Positions 16,701 through 23,821 of a stretch of DNA of 28,338 nt are shown piece by piece (the stretch's first letter is position 1; the number at the start of each line of letters is the position of its first letter). Position numbers and translations under genes: made by a program. Source of the stretch: JAKVAV01 sp964651785. Lineage in GTDB: Bacteria > Bacteroidota > Bacteroidia > Flavobacteriales_D > Cryomorphaceae. The notes under the pieces are model-generated. The model did not search any database, was not told the DNA's origin, and saw only the letters and a program-made list of their open reading frames with translations. The stretch covers positions 1 through 28,338 of the forward strand of contig CAZYWJ010000048.1 of NCBI GenBank assembly GCA_964651785.1. Direction: 5' to 3'.

Positions 16701-17050
16701 CTTTGTTAAGTTATCCGTTTTACGCTCCGACGCACCTCATTGCTCACTTCGAAGAGCGATTAAATTCCGTTTTTATTCCCAGTAGTTTCACTCCTAACGG
16801 TGATGGCCTTAACGATATTCTGAAGGTCTATGGTCTTGAAGTATCTGATGAAAACTTCAGATTTTCCATCATGAATCGCTGGGGTCAGGAAATTTGGTCT
16901 ACATCTGACATTAATGATGGATGGAACGGTGGAGTAGAGGGTAGCAATTACTTTGTACCACCCGGATTCTATTCCTATTTTCTTCGATATCGAAATGAAA
17001 TAACGGGTGATGTAGTTCGCACTTCAGGAACCATACTCTTAATTCGCTAA
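13796..17050 (+). CDS. Large secreted CotH-kinase-domain protein with lamin-tail and CHU_C sorting domain
   Basis: This protein has 1084 residues from the ATG at 13796 (a TTG one codon earlier is possible). Order: signal peptide about 1-21; lamin-tail domain 22-140 (VVINEICAANFGD, EDWIELYNTGG, LSGYFLSDDE); chitobiase-C-like domain 168-240 (IHYTLDGTVPT, YTGPIAIDATTVVRARAF); CotH-kinase domain about 250-640 (HGNDSWAYPQRG, RLILKAAASDNYP, YMNGEYWGVYEIREK, WRYILWDMDATFGHY, including the conserved DxD); four InlB-like or SHW-containing units about 640-990; a T9SS type B/CHU_C domain 992-1084 (IPSSFTPNGDGLNDI, MNRWGQEIWST, GFYSYFLRY). CotH proteins are atypical kinases that phosphorylate secreted proteins, known best for Bacillus spore coat. 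Export to the cell surface is predicted here. Downstream VTC and DUF4956 genes support a shared envelope role. Confidence 0.9.
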   Translation: MKLKTLLFFLFAPLSLMLSGQVVINEICAANFGDFADNYGDYEDWIELYNTGGADFDLSGYFLSDDELEPMKWEIPAGTVIGAGDHLIIYASDRNENVGGNLHTSFKITQAKQEGAVLSDAGGTIIDSYLLTIANQNGHSRGRVTDGSPEWGVFTNPSPGAANVGALGEYVPLEIVTAPGYYAGTVNVEIQSEDAGAEIHYTLDGTVPTQTSPLYTGPIAIDATTVVRARAFNDGTNSPPGFVETNTYFINDTHGIYIISISGDQLPTLLGGSQIEPVGHFELFSSSGELLAEANGDFNEHGNDSWAYPQRGIDYITQDEFGYGNELHYQIFENKDRDGFQRLILKAAASDNYPFENGGAHIRDAYVQSLSQIADLRVDERTYAPCVMYMNGEYWGVYEIREKVDDLDFTDFYYDQGAGQVDFLKTWGGTWVEYGSDQGWDEIRDFILSNDMTDEANYDYVKGIYNTGSLIDYFLLNSYIVSSDWLNWNTGWWRGLNPDGDKKKWRYILWDMDATFGHYANFTGIPDQSPNAGLCDPEQLNDPGSQGHVPIWNALLQNEEFFADYINRYSDLASSYFSCEFMIHHLDSLIALIEPEMPAHVGRWGGSMAEWQDNVQYVRDFIEERCEVINAGIIDCYPELDGPHNIVLMADPPEGGRIDLPSFEIDTYPHDVQYFGGVNVALDADENEGFVFSHWSSNGTTFSPDEFSEEITVSFSADDTLVAHFVPDISYSLTLDVEPANSGSITIAGTTYSTFPVTIDLAESVDYSAKAEPIAGYGFSDWESGIALLPNAVADSVTFNMTGDGFLTARFFEIINNVTFDVAPEGVGQIFIADTTIQEYPTTIELPEVATLQLKAVATEPFYEFTHWSFLSAMPDPDEETAEISVQFEGPDLVVANFVELPNYQIKIETQPEGAGWVRLADTLLKQLPYQNTLLGNENIPIEAIDRGKYKFSHWEVRMGAAADNENLSLLSYPFYAPTHLIAHFEERLNSVFIPSSFTPNGDGLNDILKVYGLEVSDENFRFSIMNRWGQEIWSTSDINDGWNGGVEGSNYFVPPGFYSYFLRYRNEITGDVVRTSGTILLIR

Positions 17051-17064
17051 GCTTAACGTTCAGT

Positions 17065-17072
17065 TAATTTTC
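17065..17072 (+). promoter_or_regulatory. Possible internal -7 element before the lipoprotein gene
   Basis: TAATTTTC, continuing TCG, resembles TAnnTTTG and lies 26 bases before the ATG at 17099. It could start a transcript for the five-gene set independently of the CotH gene. No clear -33 TTG was identified. Confidence 0.25.
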
Positions 17073-17098
17073 GATATTAGCGGCCCAATTGCGAATCT

Positions 17099-17497
17099 AT
17101 GTCCCGATTATTATTTGTCTTCAGCGTAGTCTGCTTCCTGTTTTACTCCTGTGAGAATAAGCCGGGTGAAGGTGGCAAAGCATCAATTCAAGGACGTGTT
17201 TTCGTTCATATCATAGCCTGTAGTGATACACTTCGATCATCTTACGAAGTCGACGAGGAGGTGTACATTATAGCAGGTGACGACCCATCTTATTTTGATA
17301 GAGTGCGCACAGGGCCTGATGGTACATTTTGGTTTCCTTATTTAAGAAGAGGGAAATATGAAGTGTACGCATTGTCTGAGCCAAATGGCTGTGATGAACC
17401 CTTCGGGCCTTTAGAAGCTGTTTCCATTTCGGTGGATATTAAAGATAGAAGTGAAGAATTTGTAACAAGTGATATTGTCATAAATAAACAACCATGA
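17099..17497 (+). CDS. Predicted lipoprotein, first gene of the VTC operon
   Basis: A 132-residue product with a lipoprotein leader: hydrophobic stretch LLFVFSVVCFLFY followed by SC at about residues 17-18, where lipid would be added. After the cysteine the protein reads ASIQGRVFVHI, then GPDGTFWFPYLRRGKYEVYA, a pattern typical of small carboxypeptidase-regulatory-like beta-sandwiches. It starts 48 bases after the CotH gene and ends by overlapping the next gene. I do not recognise a specific family; an envelope accessory role is inferred from its neighbours only. Confidence 0.75.
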   Translation: MSRLLFVFSVVCFLFYSCENKPGEGGKASIQGRVFVHIIACSDTLRSSYEVDEEVYIIAGDDPSYFDRVRTGPDGTFWFPYLRRGKYEVYALSEPNGCDEPFGPLEAVSISVDIKDRSEEFVTSDIVINKQP

Positions 17498-18120
17498 TGA
17501 TTCTTAATGAGAGTATCCGTAGTTTTTTTAGCGGATTGATAAAGAGGTTTGTACTTATCATGTGGATGCTCGCTTTAGTTGCATTGGCTTCGGCTCAATC
17601 TTCTAAGACTATTCGTACTTACGGAATCGTAAAGAAAACTGAGACAGTGGTCAAGTATCATCATGGTCAGGAAGTGGCCCGTTTCGTAGAAGAAATAGAA
17701 CATTACAACGCAGAAGGGGACTGGATAGAGAAGTTCACTTACTCATCCGGAGGTGAGTTAAAACTACACGAGAAGCGAGTTTATGATGATGGAGAAGTAG
17801 TAGATGAAACCAAAATTGATCTAAACGGCTCGAGCATGAAAGCGGCCGAACCACCGAGTTTTGAGAGGATTATTTCAACTTATGATAAGGATGATTTACT
17901 AAATAAAAAAGAAGTAGACCGAGAAGGAAATGTCATCGAATTAAAAGAATATCAATACAACAAACTCGGTGACTTGACTGAAGTTACGACCAAAAACGCC
18001 GAAGGAGAAGTGATTGAGAGTGAGAGAACGGAATACGACAATAGAGGATTAAAAACAAAAGAGAGTAAATACGACGGATCAGGAAATCTGACTGAGGAAA
18101 AAATCTTTGTCTATGAGTAG
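17494..18120 (+). CDS. Secreted RHS/YwqK-like repeat protein
   Basis: The 208-residue protein starts at an ATG overlapping the lipoprotein stop by four bases (a second ATG at 17497 is equally possible). A leader with hydrophobic segment FVLIMWMLALVALASAQ suggests export. The mature part is built of short beta-rich repeats of the RHS or YwqK/toxin-antitoxin-like style: HYNAEGDWIEKFTYSSGG, then TYDKDDLLNKKEVDREGNVI, YQYNKLGDLTEVT, EYDNRGLKTKESKYDGSGNL. It is strongly charged. No enzymatic motif is visible. Tight overlap with both neighbours places it in the VTC operon, so it is likely a periplasmic or surface component of that system. Confidence 0.75.
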   Translation: MMILNESIRSFFSGLIKRFVLIMWMLALVALASAQSSKTIRTYGIVKKTETVVKYHHGQEVARFVEEIEHYNAEGDWIEKFTYSSGGELKLHEKRVYDDGEVVDETKIDLNGSSMKAAEPPSFERIISTYDKDDLLNKKEVDREGNVIELKEYQYNKLGDLTEVTTKNAEGEVIESERTEYDNRGLKTKESKYDGSGNLTEEKIFVYE

Positions 18121-18898
18121 TGATCTGCTCGAAGATATCGAAGCAGTTTTGAGCCCATTCGAAAGATTGGGCTTGAATGATTTTGGTGACGGACGTTTTG
18201 CCGAAAGGCGCGATCGTAAGTTTCCTTGCCATATAGAAGAAATAGTCCGTACAATCGAAGGCTTAAATGATCAGTATGATTTGATTACTCCGAATGAAGA
18301 GTCGATTTCTTCCATCGGAACGCTTTATTTTGATACACCGAATTATGATTTTTTCAGAGATCATCATCGAGGTAAGGCGGTAAGGCAGAAAGTCAGATTT
18401 CGTAAGTATCCTGATACGAAAACCTCTTTTTTAGAAATTAAAAAGAAATCAGTGAAAGGGCTGACTTTAAAAGAGCGAGTCATTACGGAATTTGATGCTG
18501 ATGATCTTACGGCTGAGATGAGACGTTTTTTACGAGAAAACGGAGTCACAACATCAGAAGAGCTTAAGGCGGTTCTTGAAGTAAATTACCGTCGCTTCAG
18601 CTTTATAAGCAAAGACAGGCTGGAGAGATTCTCAATTGATTTCGAAGTAAACTTCAACAATTCGGACGGAAAAGGTCATTTCGGTGAATTGGCCATTATC
18701 GAAGTTAAACAACCCAATTGGGAGACAACCCCGATCATCAGAAAAATAAGAGAAAATCGTATAAGAGAAACCTCTCTAAGTAAGTATTGCCTTTCTTTAA
18801 CGAGCCTTATACCTGAATTGAAATCCAATAGATTTAAACCTGCGTTAAAAAACCTGCAAGCATTATTTCATGAGCCGATACCACAAACTACTATCTGA
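18113..18898 (+). CDS. VTC-domain polyphosphate polymerase-like protein
   Basis: This 261-residue protein starts at ATG 18113, overlapping the previous stop by eight bases; an in-frame TTG lies two codons upstream. It belongs to the VTC family of tunnel-fold enzymes, in which basic and acidic residues line a beta-barrel tunnel; yeast Vtc4 makes polyphosphate from ATP. Visible tunnel-type motifs are DRKFPCHIEE, GTLYFDT, RQKVRFRKYPD, SFLEIKKK, LKERVI, VNYRRFSF, RFSIDFEVNF and AIIEVKQPNW. The length suits a stand-alone catalytic domain with no SPX domain and no membrane segment. The next gene encodes a DUF4956 membrane protein, the usual neighbour of bacterial VTC genes. Catalysis is inferred from family; other tunnel enzymes act on triphosphates. 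Confidence 0.87.
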   Translation: MSSDLLEDIEAVLSPFERLGLNDFGDGRFAERRDRKFPCHIEEIVRTIEGLNDQYDLITPNEESISSIGTLYFDTPNYDFFRDHHRGKAVRQKVRFRKYPDTKTSFLEIKKKSVKGLTLKERVITEFDADDLTAEMRRFLRENGVTTSEELKAVLEVNYRRFSFISKDRLERFSIDFEVNFNNSDGKGHFGELAIIEVKQPNWETTPIIRKIRENRIRETSLSKYCLSLTSLIPELKSNRFKPALKNLQALFHEPIPQTTI

Positions 18899-19595
18899 AA
18901 TTGGCCTACTACTGGTCCTTTTATTGATTCCGGGTTTCATTGCGGGACAATTTTTTCCGATTGAAAGTCCGCTTGAAGAAAAAGAGCCCGCCGAATTTTT
19001 TGCCTGGTCAATAACTCAATTCGATTCAATTTTCTTCGTGCGACTGGCTATCGATCTGTTGAGTATGATCGTCTTGCTGCGCCTGATTTATTATCGCGTG
19101 ACGGGAAGGCATGATTTCTTTTTGACCTTTTTCATGTTCAATTTGGTCATATTCATCATCACGATATTGCTCAATTCTAATACGGGTTTCAGCATTGGAG
19201 CAGCTTTCGGGCTTTTCGCAATTTTTGCCATGCTGCGCTACCGTACCGAAGATATCAGCACCAAGGATATGACCTACCTTTTCTTATCTATTACCATCGG
19301 TTTGATCTCTTCAATCAATCAGGGTACTGCCCTCGAAATAGTTCTTATTAACGCGGTAATTCTTCTGGTGGCTTTTCTGATTGAAGGAAATGTGCTGATA
19401 AAGCAAGAGTATATCAAAAACATTGAATATGAGAATATTGAATTGATTAAGCCGGAAAGGCATGGTGAACTCATGGAAGACTTAAAGAAGCGCACGGGAT
19501 TGGATATTCACAAAGTCTATATTAAACGCATCGACTTTTTGAGAGACACCGCTATGATCAAAGTTCACTACCGCAGTGAAAACAGAGATGCGTAA
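18870..19595 (+). CDS. DUF4956 family membrane protein
   Basis: The 241-residue protein starts at ATG 18870, inside the last 29 bases of the VTC gene. Hydrophobic segments appear at about 9-27, 54-75, 84-101, 107-121 and 134-168; a soluble C-terminal domain follows (about 175-241; IELIKPER, GLDIHKVYIKRIDFLRDTA). The motif GAAFGLFAIFAMLRYRTEDI is characteristic of DUF4956, a family found next to VTC-domain and CotH genes. Its function is not established; a membrane partner for the VTC enzyme, for anchoring or moving product, is an inference. Confidence 0.87.
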   Translation: MSRYHKLLSEIGLLLVLLLIPGFIAGQFFPIESPLEEKEPAEFFAWSITQFDSIFFVRLAIDLLSMIVLLRLIYYRVTGRHDFFLTFFMFNLVIFIITILLNSNTGFSIGAAFGLFAIFAMLRYRTEDISTKDMTYLFLSITIGLISSINQGTALEIVLINAVILLVAFLIEGNVLIKQEYIKNIEYENIELIKPERHGELMEDLKKRTGLDIHKVYIKRIDFLRDTAMIKVHYRSENRDA

Positions 19596-20289
19596 GGTTT
19601 CTTTTGTCACCGTTTTACTTTTTCTGTTTTTGAGCGCAGGAGCTCAAGAAGAAAGAGATTTCGGGCTGTGGGGAACGGTATCGTATGGTACGGATGTAAC
19701 GGATGATATCGACCTTTCCATTGAGCAGGAAGTGAGGATGGAGCAAAATGCAACGGTGGCAGGAGTTATTTTTACAAATGTCGGATTGGACTATCGTTTT
19801 TCACGACCTTTTCAAGTTGGAATAAACTACCGCTTTATTCTGAACGATCGTGAGCCGGGTGTTTACGGTCATCGTCATCGGGTCATGCTTGATCTTCAGT
19901 ATCGGAAGATGATTCGACAATGGACTTTTGCATATCGCGCCCGAGGGCAGTCAGAAGTACGAACAATAAATTATGCAGCTGAGTTTGGGTTTGCACCGAC
20001 ACTCGACCTGCGAAATACCGTTAAAGGTGTTTATCAACTGAACCGCAGGTTTGAGCTTTACGGAAGTTTTGATCTGCGCGTATTGTGGCGCGACCCGAAC
20101 ATTCCCGATTTCAGAGGGGTTGATCGATTTCGCTATCGATTGGGAACCGATATCTTAATAGCCCGTGAGCAATCAATCGGAATTTTCATTCAGCATCAGC
20201 GCGAGATAAACGTTTCAGATCCCGAAGTTGAGTTTACTATCGGGCTGGAGTACAAGTTCGGTAGCCGAAGACAGCTAATGGAAAGCTAG
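19588..20289 (+). CDS. DUF2490 family outer-membrane beta-barrel protein
   Basis: The product has 233 residues from ATG 19588, which overlaps the DUF4956 stop by eight bases and directly precedes the signal peptide (VSFVTVLLFLFLSAGAQ). An in-frame GTG at 19576 would give four more residues. The mature protein is made of alternating strands with regular aromatic residues (FGLWGTVSYG, LDYRFSRPFQVGINYRFIL, HRVMLDLQYR, FELYGSFDLRVLW, YRLGTDILI, IGLEYKFG), matching DUF2490 predicted outer-membrane barrels. As the last gene of the operon it ends four bases from the convergent Sua5 gene. It could be the outer-membrane component of the CotH-VTC locus. Confidence 0.82.
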   Translation: MRKVSFVTVLLFLFLSAGAQEERDFGLWGTVSYGTDVTDDIDLSIEQEVRMEQNATVAGVIFTNVGLDYRFSRPFQVGINYRFILNDREPGVYGHRHRVMLDLQYRKMIRQWTFAYRARGQSEVRTINYAAEFGFAPTLDLRNTVKGVYQLNRRFELYGSFDLRVLWRDPNIPDFRGVDRFRYRLGTDILIAREQSIGIFIQHQREINVSDPEVEFTIGLEYKFGSRRQLMES

Positions 20290-20293
20290 CCTG

Positions 20294-21244
20294 TCAAGGT
20301 TGGTGTGCAGCACGTCTGAGCCGGTCATTGATAGCGCGACCCAATCCCATTTCGGGAACGAGTTCAGCTAAGATAAGTTCAGAGTCATCCGCATCTAAAG
20401 TTCGCATGGCTGCAAATAAATTTCCCGCTGCTTCTCGCAAATCACCTGTTTCACTAAGAGCAATTCCCGGCAAATCATAGATGGTTTTGAAAGAAAGGTA
20501 TGATACCTGCCGGCTTTTAAATTTTTGAAGCAAGCTTTCCAAATCGCCAAGAATTAATTTCTTTCTAGGCGAATAGTGGCTACTGAGCATGCCGGGAGCT
20601 GAAGGGTTATCCGAGCTCTGATTAGAACTCTCAAATTCACCAAGGTATGGTTGGAGATCTTCCAATTCCAATCCGCCCCATCTAAGTATTTGCGGTATGT
20701 CCTTTTCAAAAGATACGATGGTCGATTCAACTCCCACTTTTGCCGGACCGCCTTCCAAGATGTATTCTACCTTGTCGCCCAATTGCGCAGCTACATGCTC
20801 AGAACGCGTGGGGCTGATGTAGCCAAATGGATTCGCGCTGGGAGCAGCCAGAGGAAAGGGTAGGAGAGAGAGCAGCTTTTGTGTCAAAGGATGTGCCGGC
20901 ATTCTTACTGCCACCGAATTTAAACCTGAGGTGACCAAATCAGGTACCATCTCCTTCTTCTTCAAAACTAGCGTCAAAGGACCGGGCCAGAAATTGTCGA
21001 TTAGTTTTTGAGCACCCTCGGGCAATGTCTCTATAAAGTCATCCAATTGATTTGCAGTTCCGATATGCACAATTAAAGGATCAAAACTCGGTCGGTTTTT
21101 GGCTTCGAAAATTTTCAGGACGGCTTTGGGATCTAAAGCATTGGCGGCAAGCCCGTATACCGTTTCGGTTGGTATTGCTACTAAGCTTCCCTCCCTTAGA
21201 AATTTAACAGCAAGGTTGAGGTTTGTTCCAATTAATTCTCGCAT
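20294..21244 (-). CDS. sua5: L-threonylcarbamoyladenylate synthase, Sua5 long form
   Basis: This 316-residue cytoplasmic enzyme makes threonylcarbamoyl-AMP from threonine, bicarbonate and ATP for the t6A37 modification of ANN-decoding tRNAs. The YrdC-like domain (about 1-200) shows IPTETVYGLAANA, KNRPSFDPLIVH (the KxRxxxxPL signature), WPGPLTLVLK, VAVRMPAHP, APSANPFGYISPT and VESTIVSF. The linker SAPGMLSSHYSP is the hallmark of Sua5 proteins with the extra C-terminal domain (about 215-316), so this is the long rather than the short TsaC form. A -7-like box TACTTTTG lies six bases upstream of the start. It is convergent with the DUF2490 gene. Confidence 0.95.
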   Translation of the reverse strand: MRELIGTNLNLAVKFLREGSLVAIPTETVYGLAANALDPKAVLKIFEAKNRPSFDPLIVHIGTANQLDDFIETLPEGAQKLIDNFWPGPLTLVLKKKEMVPDLVTSGLNSVAVRMPAHPLTQKLLSLLPFPLAAPSANPFGYISPTRSEHVAAQLGDKVEYILEGGPAKVGVESTIVSFEKDIPQILRWGGLELEDLQPYLGEFESSNQSSDNPSAPGMLSSHYSPRKKLILGDLESLLQKFKSRQVSYLSFKTIYDLPGIALSETGDLREAAGNLFAAMRTLDADDSELILAELVPEMGLGRAINDRLRRAAHQP

Positions 21245-21249
21245 TGAGG

Positions 21250-21257
21250 CAAAAGTA
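21250..21257 (-). promoter_or_regulatory. -7 element of the Sua5 gene
   Basis: On the minus strand this reads TACTTTTG, a perfect TAnnTTTG. It ends six bases before the ATG, so the mRNA would be leaderless or nearly so. A -33 TTG at normal spacing is not clear. Confidence 0.4.
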
Positions 21258-21292
21258 AGTCAAGTTTTTTATTTTACTATTTCAACATTCTT

Positions 21293-23296
21293 TCACAGCG
21301 TCTCGATTTTTGATTCGTGCCTTGTGAACTTTGACTCATGCATATTGATCAACTTGTCTGTTAATATGCCTAAAACACATACATCATCTACCTGTTCTTT
21401 ATCACCCTTCCATTTCGAGAAATTCCTTAATAGCATGGTTTGACTATCTTTCAAATTAAAATGATTAACACTCTTCAAGTTGGCTAAAAACCCACTATTT
21501 TTAAGTTTCTTATCCATTCTCCCACCGAATTGATCACTGTATCCATCCGTAGTTAAAAATAGAAGATCGTATTTATCGGCTGCAAATGAAACATTTTTAA
21601 ACACTCTTTCATTCTCTTTCATTAAACCTCCAATAGAGGTTCGGTTCCCCGTTAAACGTTCAATTTCTCTGTTTCTCATTGCCAGCAATGGACGATTAGC
21701 GCTGGCAAACTCAAACTTTTCTTCGTCAATTAAATAGCGACAGAGAATAATATCCATGCCATCATGAACTGTCTCGGTGGCCCCGTCTCTGTTTAGCAAG
21801 CTTTTTATATTTTTATCGAGGTATCCCAAAATTTGTCCGGGTTTCGTTAATTGATGTTGCTTCATAGCATAATTTAATTGATTAAATGCCAGTATACTCA
21901 TAAACGCTCCCGGAACCCCGTGTCCTGTACAATCCCCCACCGCAAAGTAAATCGAGTTACCTCTCTCATGAACCCAATAGAAATCGCCTGAAACCACATC
22001 TTTCGGTTTAAAAACCAGAATATGATCACCGAAAATTTCCCGCAGAATTTTGCCGGTAGGAAAAAGTGCCGTTTGAATGCGTTTAGCATACATAATACTA
22101 TCCATCAGTGATCCGTTTCGTTTTGAGAGTAGTCGTTGTCGTTCTTCCAGCAGTAGTTTCTGCTCATTGATTTTTTTATTTTTTAGAACGATTTCCTTGT
22201 GCTTACTTTCCGCATTCTTACGGTATTCTTTAAAATGTACGGTCACTTCATCGCTCAAGATTTTGAAGTTCTTATACAAATCACCGATTTCATCTCTTCG
22301 ATCTTCATATTGACTTAGCTCAAGATTTTGAGCAAAGCCCGATTTGACAAAATCTTGTATTGAATGTGAAAGTCCTCTGATTGATCTGGACATCAATGTG
22401 GAAAGCCGGAATACAACTAAAACGGTCACCACTGTAGTTAATAACAGAGATATAACAAAAACGGTTCTAAGATTTCTTAAATCAATGGCCGCTATCTTTT
22501 GTACTTGAATATTGAGTTCACTGTTTTGATTCAAGATTGAATCAGTATGTTTTAAAATTGATCCTTTTAGACCGGTCTCTTCACTATTAAGACCGAGGTA
22601 TTCATTATGGTTGCATATTAAGTTAAACGCCTGTTGATATCGATTTAGCAATAACAGGCAGTTCTTAGTATCAGGATCATTTATATCGGCTTTGAGTTTT
22701 GCCCGAAGCACTTCGGTGTGATCATTAAATCTATCTCTATATTTTAAATTTTTTCTAATAATAAAATCTTTTTCATGTCTTCGAAGCATCAGAATTTCAC
22801 GCATGGGAATAATATCACTGAATTCTTTTTCCAATTCATGTGCGATTGCACGCATTTCTCCTACAAGTCCGAAATCTTCGAATCCTAATTTCAGGCTGGT
22901 TTCTGCCAAAATATCAAACTCATCAGAGAGAACATCTACGAGAAAATACAAACTGTCCAATCGCTCAGATATTGTACCTTTTTTTGCAAAAGATTTGCTT
23001 CGTAAAACTTCGATTTGGTCAAGTTGTGATGCAGTTGTTTGCTTCAGGTCATAGAGGTTTTGCGAAGTTTCGTTTATATAGAATGAAGGTTTAATCAAAT
23101 CATTCATGATGAAATTTGATTTATACATCTGACCTTTAAGAACCGTTGTATTTAACGATTCTACGGCTCTCATAAACTCTCCTACTTCAGAGACTTTTTT
23201 TGTATAATAATGTTGTACCAAGGTGTGCAAAGAAGCAACTATGGCAACAATCAAAAACGCAATGAATAGCTTGATTCGTATTGGCAATTTTTTCAT
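21293..23296 (-). CDS. Membrane PP2C/SpoIIE-family serine/threonine phosphatase with sensor and HAMP-like region
   Basis: The 667-residue protein has a membrane segment near 9-26, a mostly helical extracytoplasmic region to about 275, a second membrane segment (VFVISLLLTTVVTVLVVF), a HAMP-like stretch and charged coiled coil to about 395, then a SpoIIE/PP2C phosphatase domain. Catalytic-type motifs are VVSGDFYWV, FAVGDCTGHGVPGAFMS, LLFLTTDGYSDQFGG and EQVDDVCVLGI, carrying the expected metal-binding aspartates. Such proteins relay an external signal by removing phosphate from anti-anti-sigma-type or other serine-phosphorylated partners. The helical sensor resembles chemoreceptor-like four-helix domains but no ligand can be named. 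No anti-sigma or STAS gene lies nearby. It is transcribed alone, 48 bases from the Sua5 gene. Confidence 0.92.
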   Translation of the reverse strand: MKKLPIRIKLFIAFLIVAIVASLHTLVQHYYTKKVSEVGEFMRAVESLNTTVLKGQMYKSNFIMNDLIKPSFYINETSQNLYDLKQTTASQLDQIEVLRSKSFAKKGTISERLDSLYFLVDVLSDEFDILAETSLKLGFEDFGLVGEMRAIAHELEKEFSDIIPMREILMLRRHEKDFIIRKNLKYRDRFNDHTEVLRAKLKADINDPDTKNCLLLLNRYQQAFNLICNHNEYLGLNSEETGLKGSILKHTDSILNQNSELNIQVQKIAAIDLRNLRTVFVISLLLTTVVTVLVVFRLSTLMSRSIRGLSHSIQDFVKSGFAQNLELSQYEDRRDEIGDLYKNFKILSDEVTVHFKEYRKNAESKHKEIVLKNKKINEQKLLLEERQRLLSKRNGSLMDSIMYAKRIQTALFPTGKILREIFGDHILVFKPKDVVSGDFYWVHERGNSIYFAVGDCTGHGVPGAFMSILAFNQLNYAMKQHQLTKPGQILGYLDKNIKSLLNRDGATETVHDGMDIILCRYLIDEEKFEFASANRPLLAMRNREIERLTGNRTSIGGLMKENERVFKNVSFAADKYDLLFLTTDGYSDQFGGRMDKKLKNSGFLANLKSVNHFNLKDSQTMLLRNFSKWKGDKEQVDDVCVLGILTDKLINMHESKFTRHESKIETL

Positions 23297-23500
23297 TGCA
23301 CAATCATACTGCTTGCTTTATTTATAGTTTCTTTTCTTCTCAAATTATTGTGTGACTAAATTGTTACCCAAGTTAATTTAATATTGATTTCGCAATTCGG
23401 AAATAATCGCAACAACCTTAAAATTATTTTTGCCGGCATCGCATCATCTTGAGGATTCTTATTTTTATGGTAAAGGTCTGGTGTTTCTAAAATGAAATAG

Positions 23501-23508
23501 TATTTTTG
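23501..23508 (+). promoter_or_regulatory. -7 element of tRNA-Arg
   Basis: TATTTTTG is a perfect TAnnTTTG, ending 13 bases before the tRNA. The -33 region has no clear TTG at the usual spacing. Confidence 0.5.
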
Positions 23509-23521
23509 CACCCCTAAATAT

Positions 23522-23595
23522 GGTCGCGTAGCTCAGCTGGATAGAGCATCTGCCTTCTAAGCAGACGGTCACAGGTTCGAATCCTGTCGCGATCA
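23522..23595 (+). tRNA. trnR: tRNA-Arg (anticodon TCT)
   Basis: Complete cloverleaf: acceptor GGTCGCG (23522-23528) with CGCGATC (23588-23594), D arm AGCTCAGCTGGATAGAGCA, anticodon stem TCTGC/GCAGA enclosing CTTCTAA with anticodon TCT for AGA codons, T arm ACAGG-TTCGAAT-CCTGT, discriminator A. No encoded CCA. A terminator follows. Confidence 0.96.
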
Positions 23596-23611
23596 CTTAG
23601 TTTAGTTAGCC

Positions 23612-23642
23612 ATTCCCCGATCTGAAATGTCGGGGAATTTTG
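23612..23642 (+). terminator. Rho-independent terminator of tRNA-Arg
   Basis: Perfect nine-base arms ATTCCCCGA (23612-23620) and TCGGGGAAT (23630-23638) with a nine-base loop, followed by T residues. It lies 16 bases after the tRNA. Confidence 0.85.
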
Positions 23643-23801
23643 CATAGATGAAAATCTTTGCTTGGATAGATACTCTTTAAGTTAAGCTAATGGTTCGAAA
23701 GTCTTACCGATTTTCTGTCGTAGGCTATGCCGGCCAGGTTTTATAGACGATGAGGTGAAGCATCTTTAACAAGCAATCATATTCCATTGCTCATTATGCC
23801 T

Positions 23802-23809
23802 TATCTTCG
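23802..23809 (+). promoter_or_regulatory. Possible -7 element of the SDR gene
   Basis: TATCTTCG fits TAnnTTCG and ends 12 bases before the ATG at 23822, giving a very short leader. No TTG at normal spacing was found. Confidence 0.25.
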
Positions 23810-23821
23810 CCAAATTCAATC

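Noticed and set aside
21293..21340. Short repeat HESKFTRHESKI at the end of the phosphatase
   Set aside because: Two short matching words near a C-terminus are compatible with chance and have no visible function.
23643..23821. Possible small gene between the tRNA-Arg terminator and the SDR gene
   Set aside because: No frame of useful length with a start and protein-like composition is visible; only a weak -7-like box was noted.
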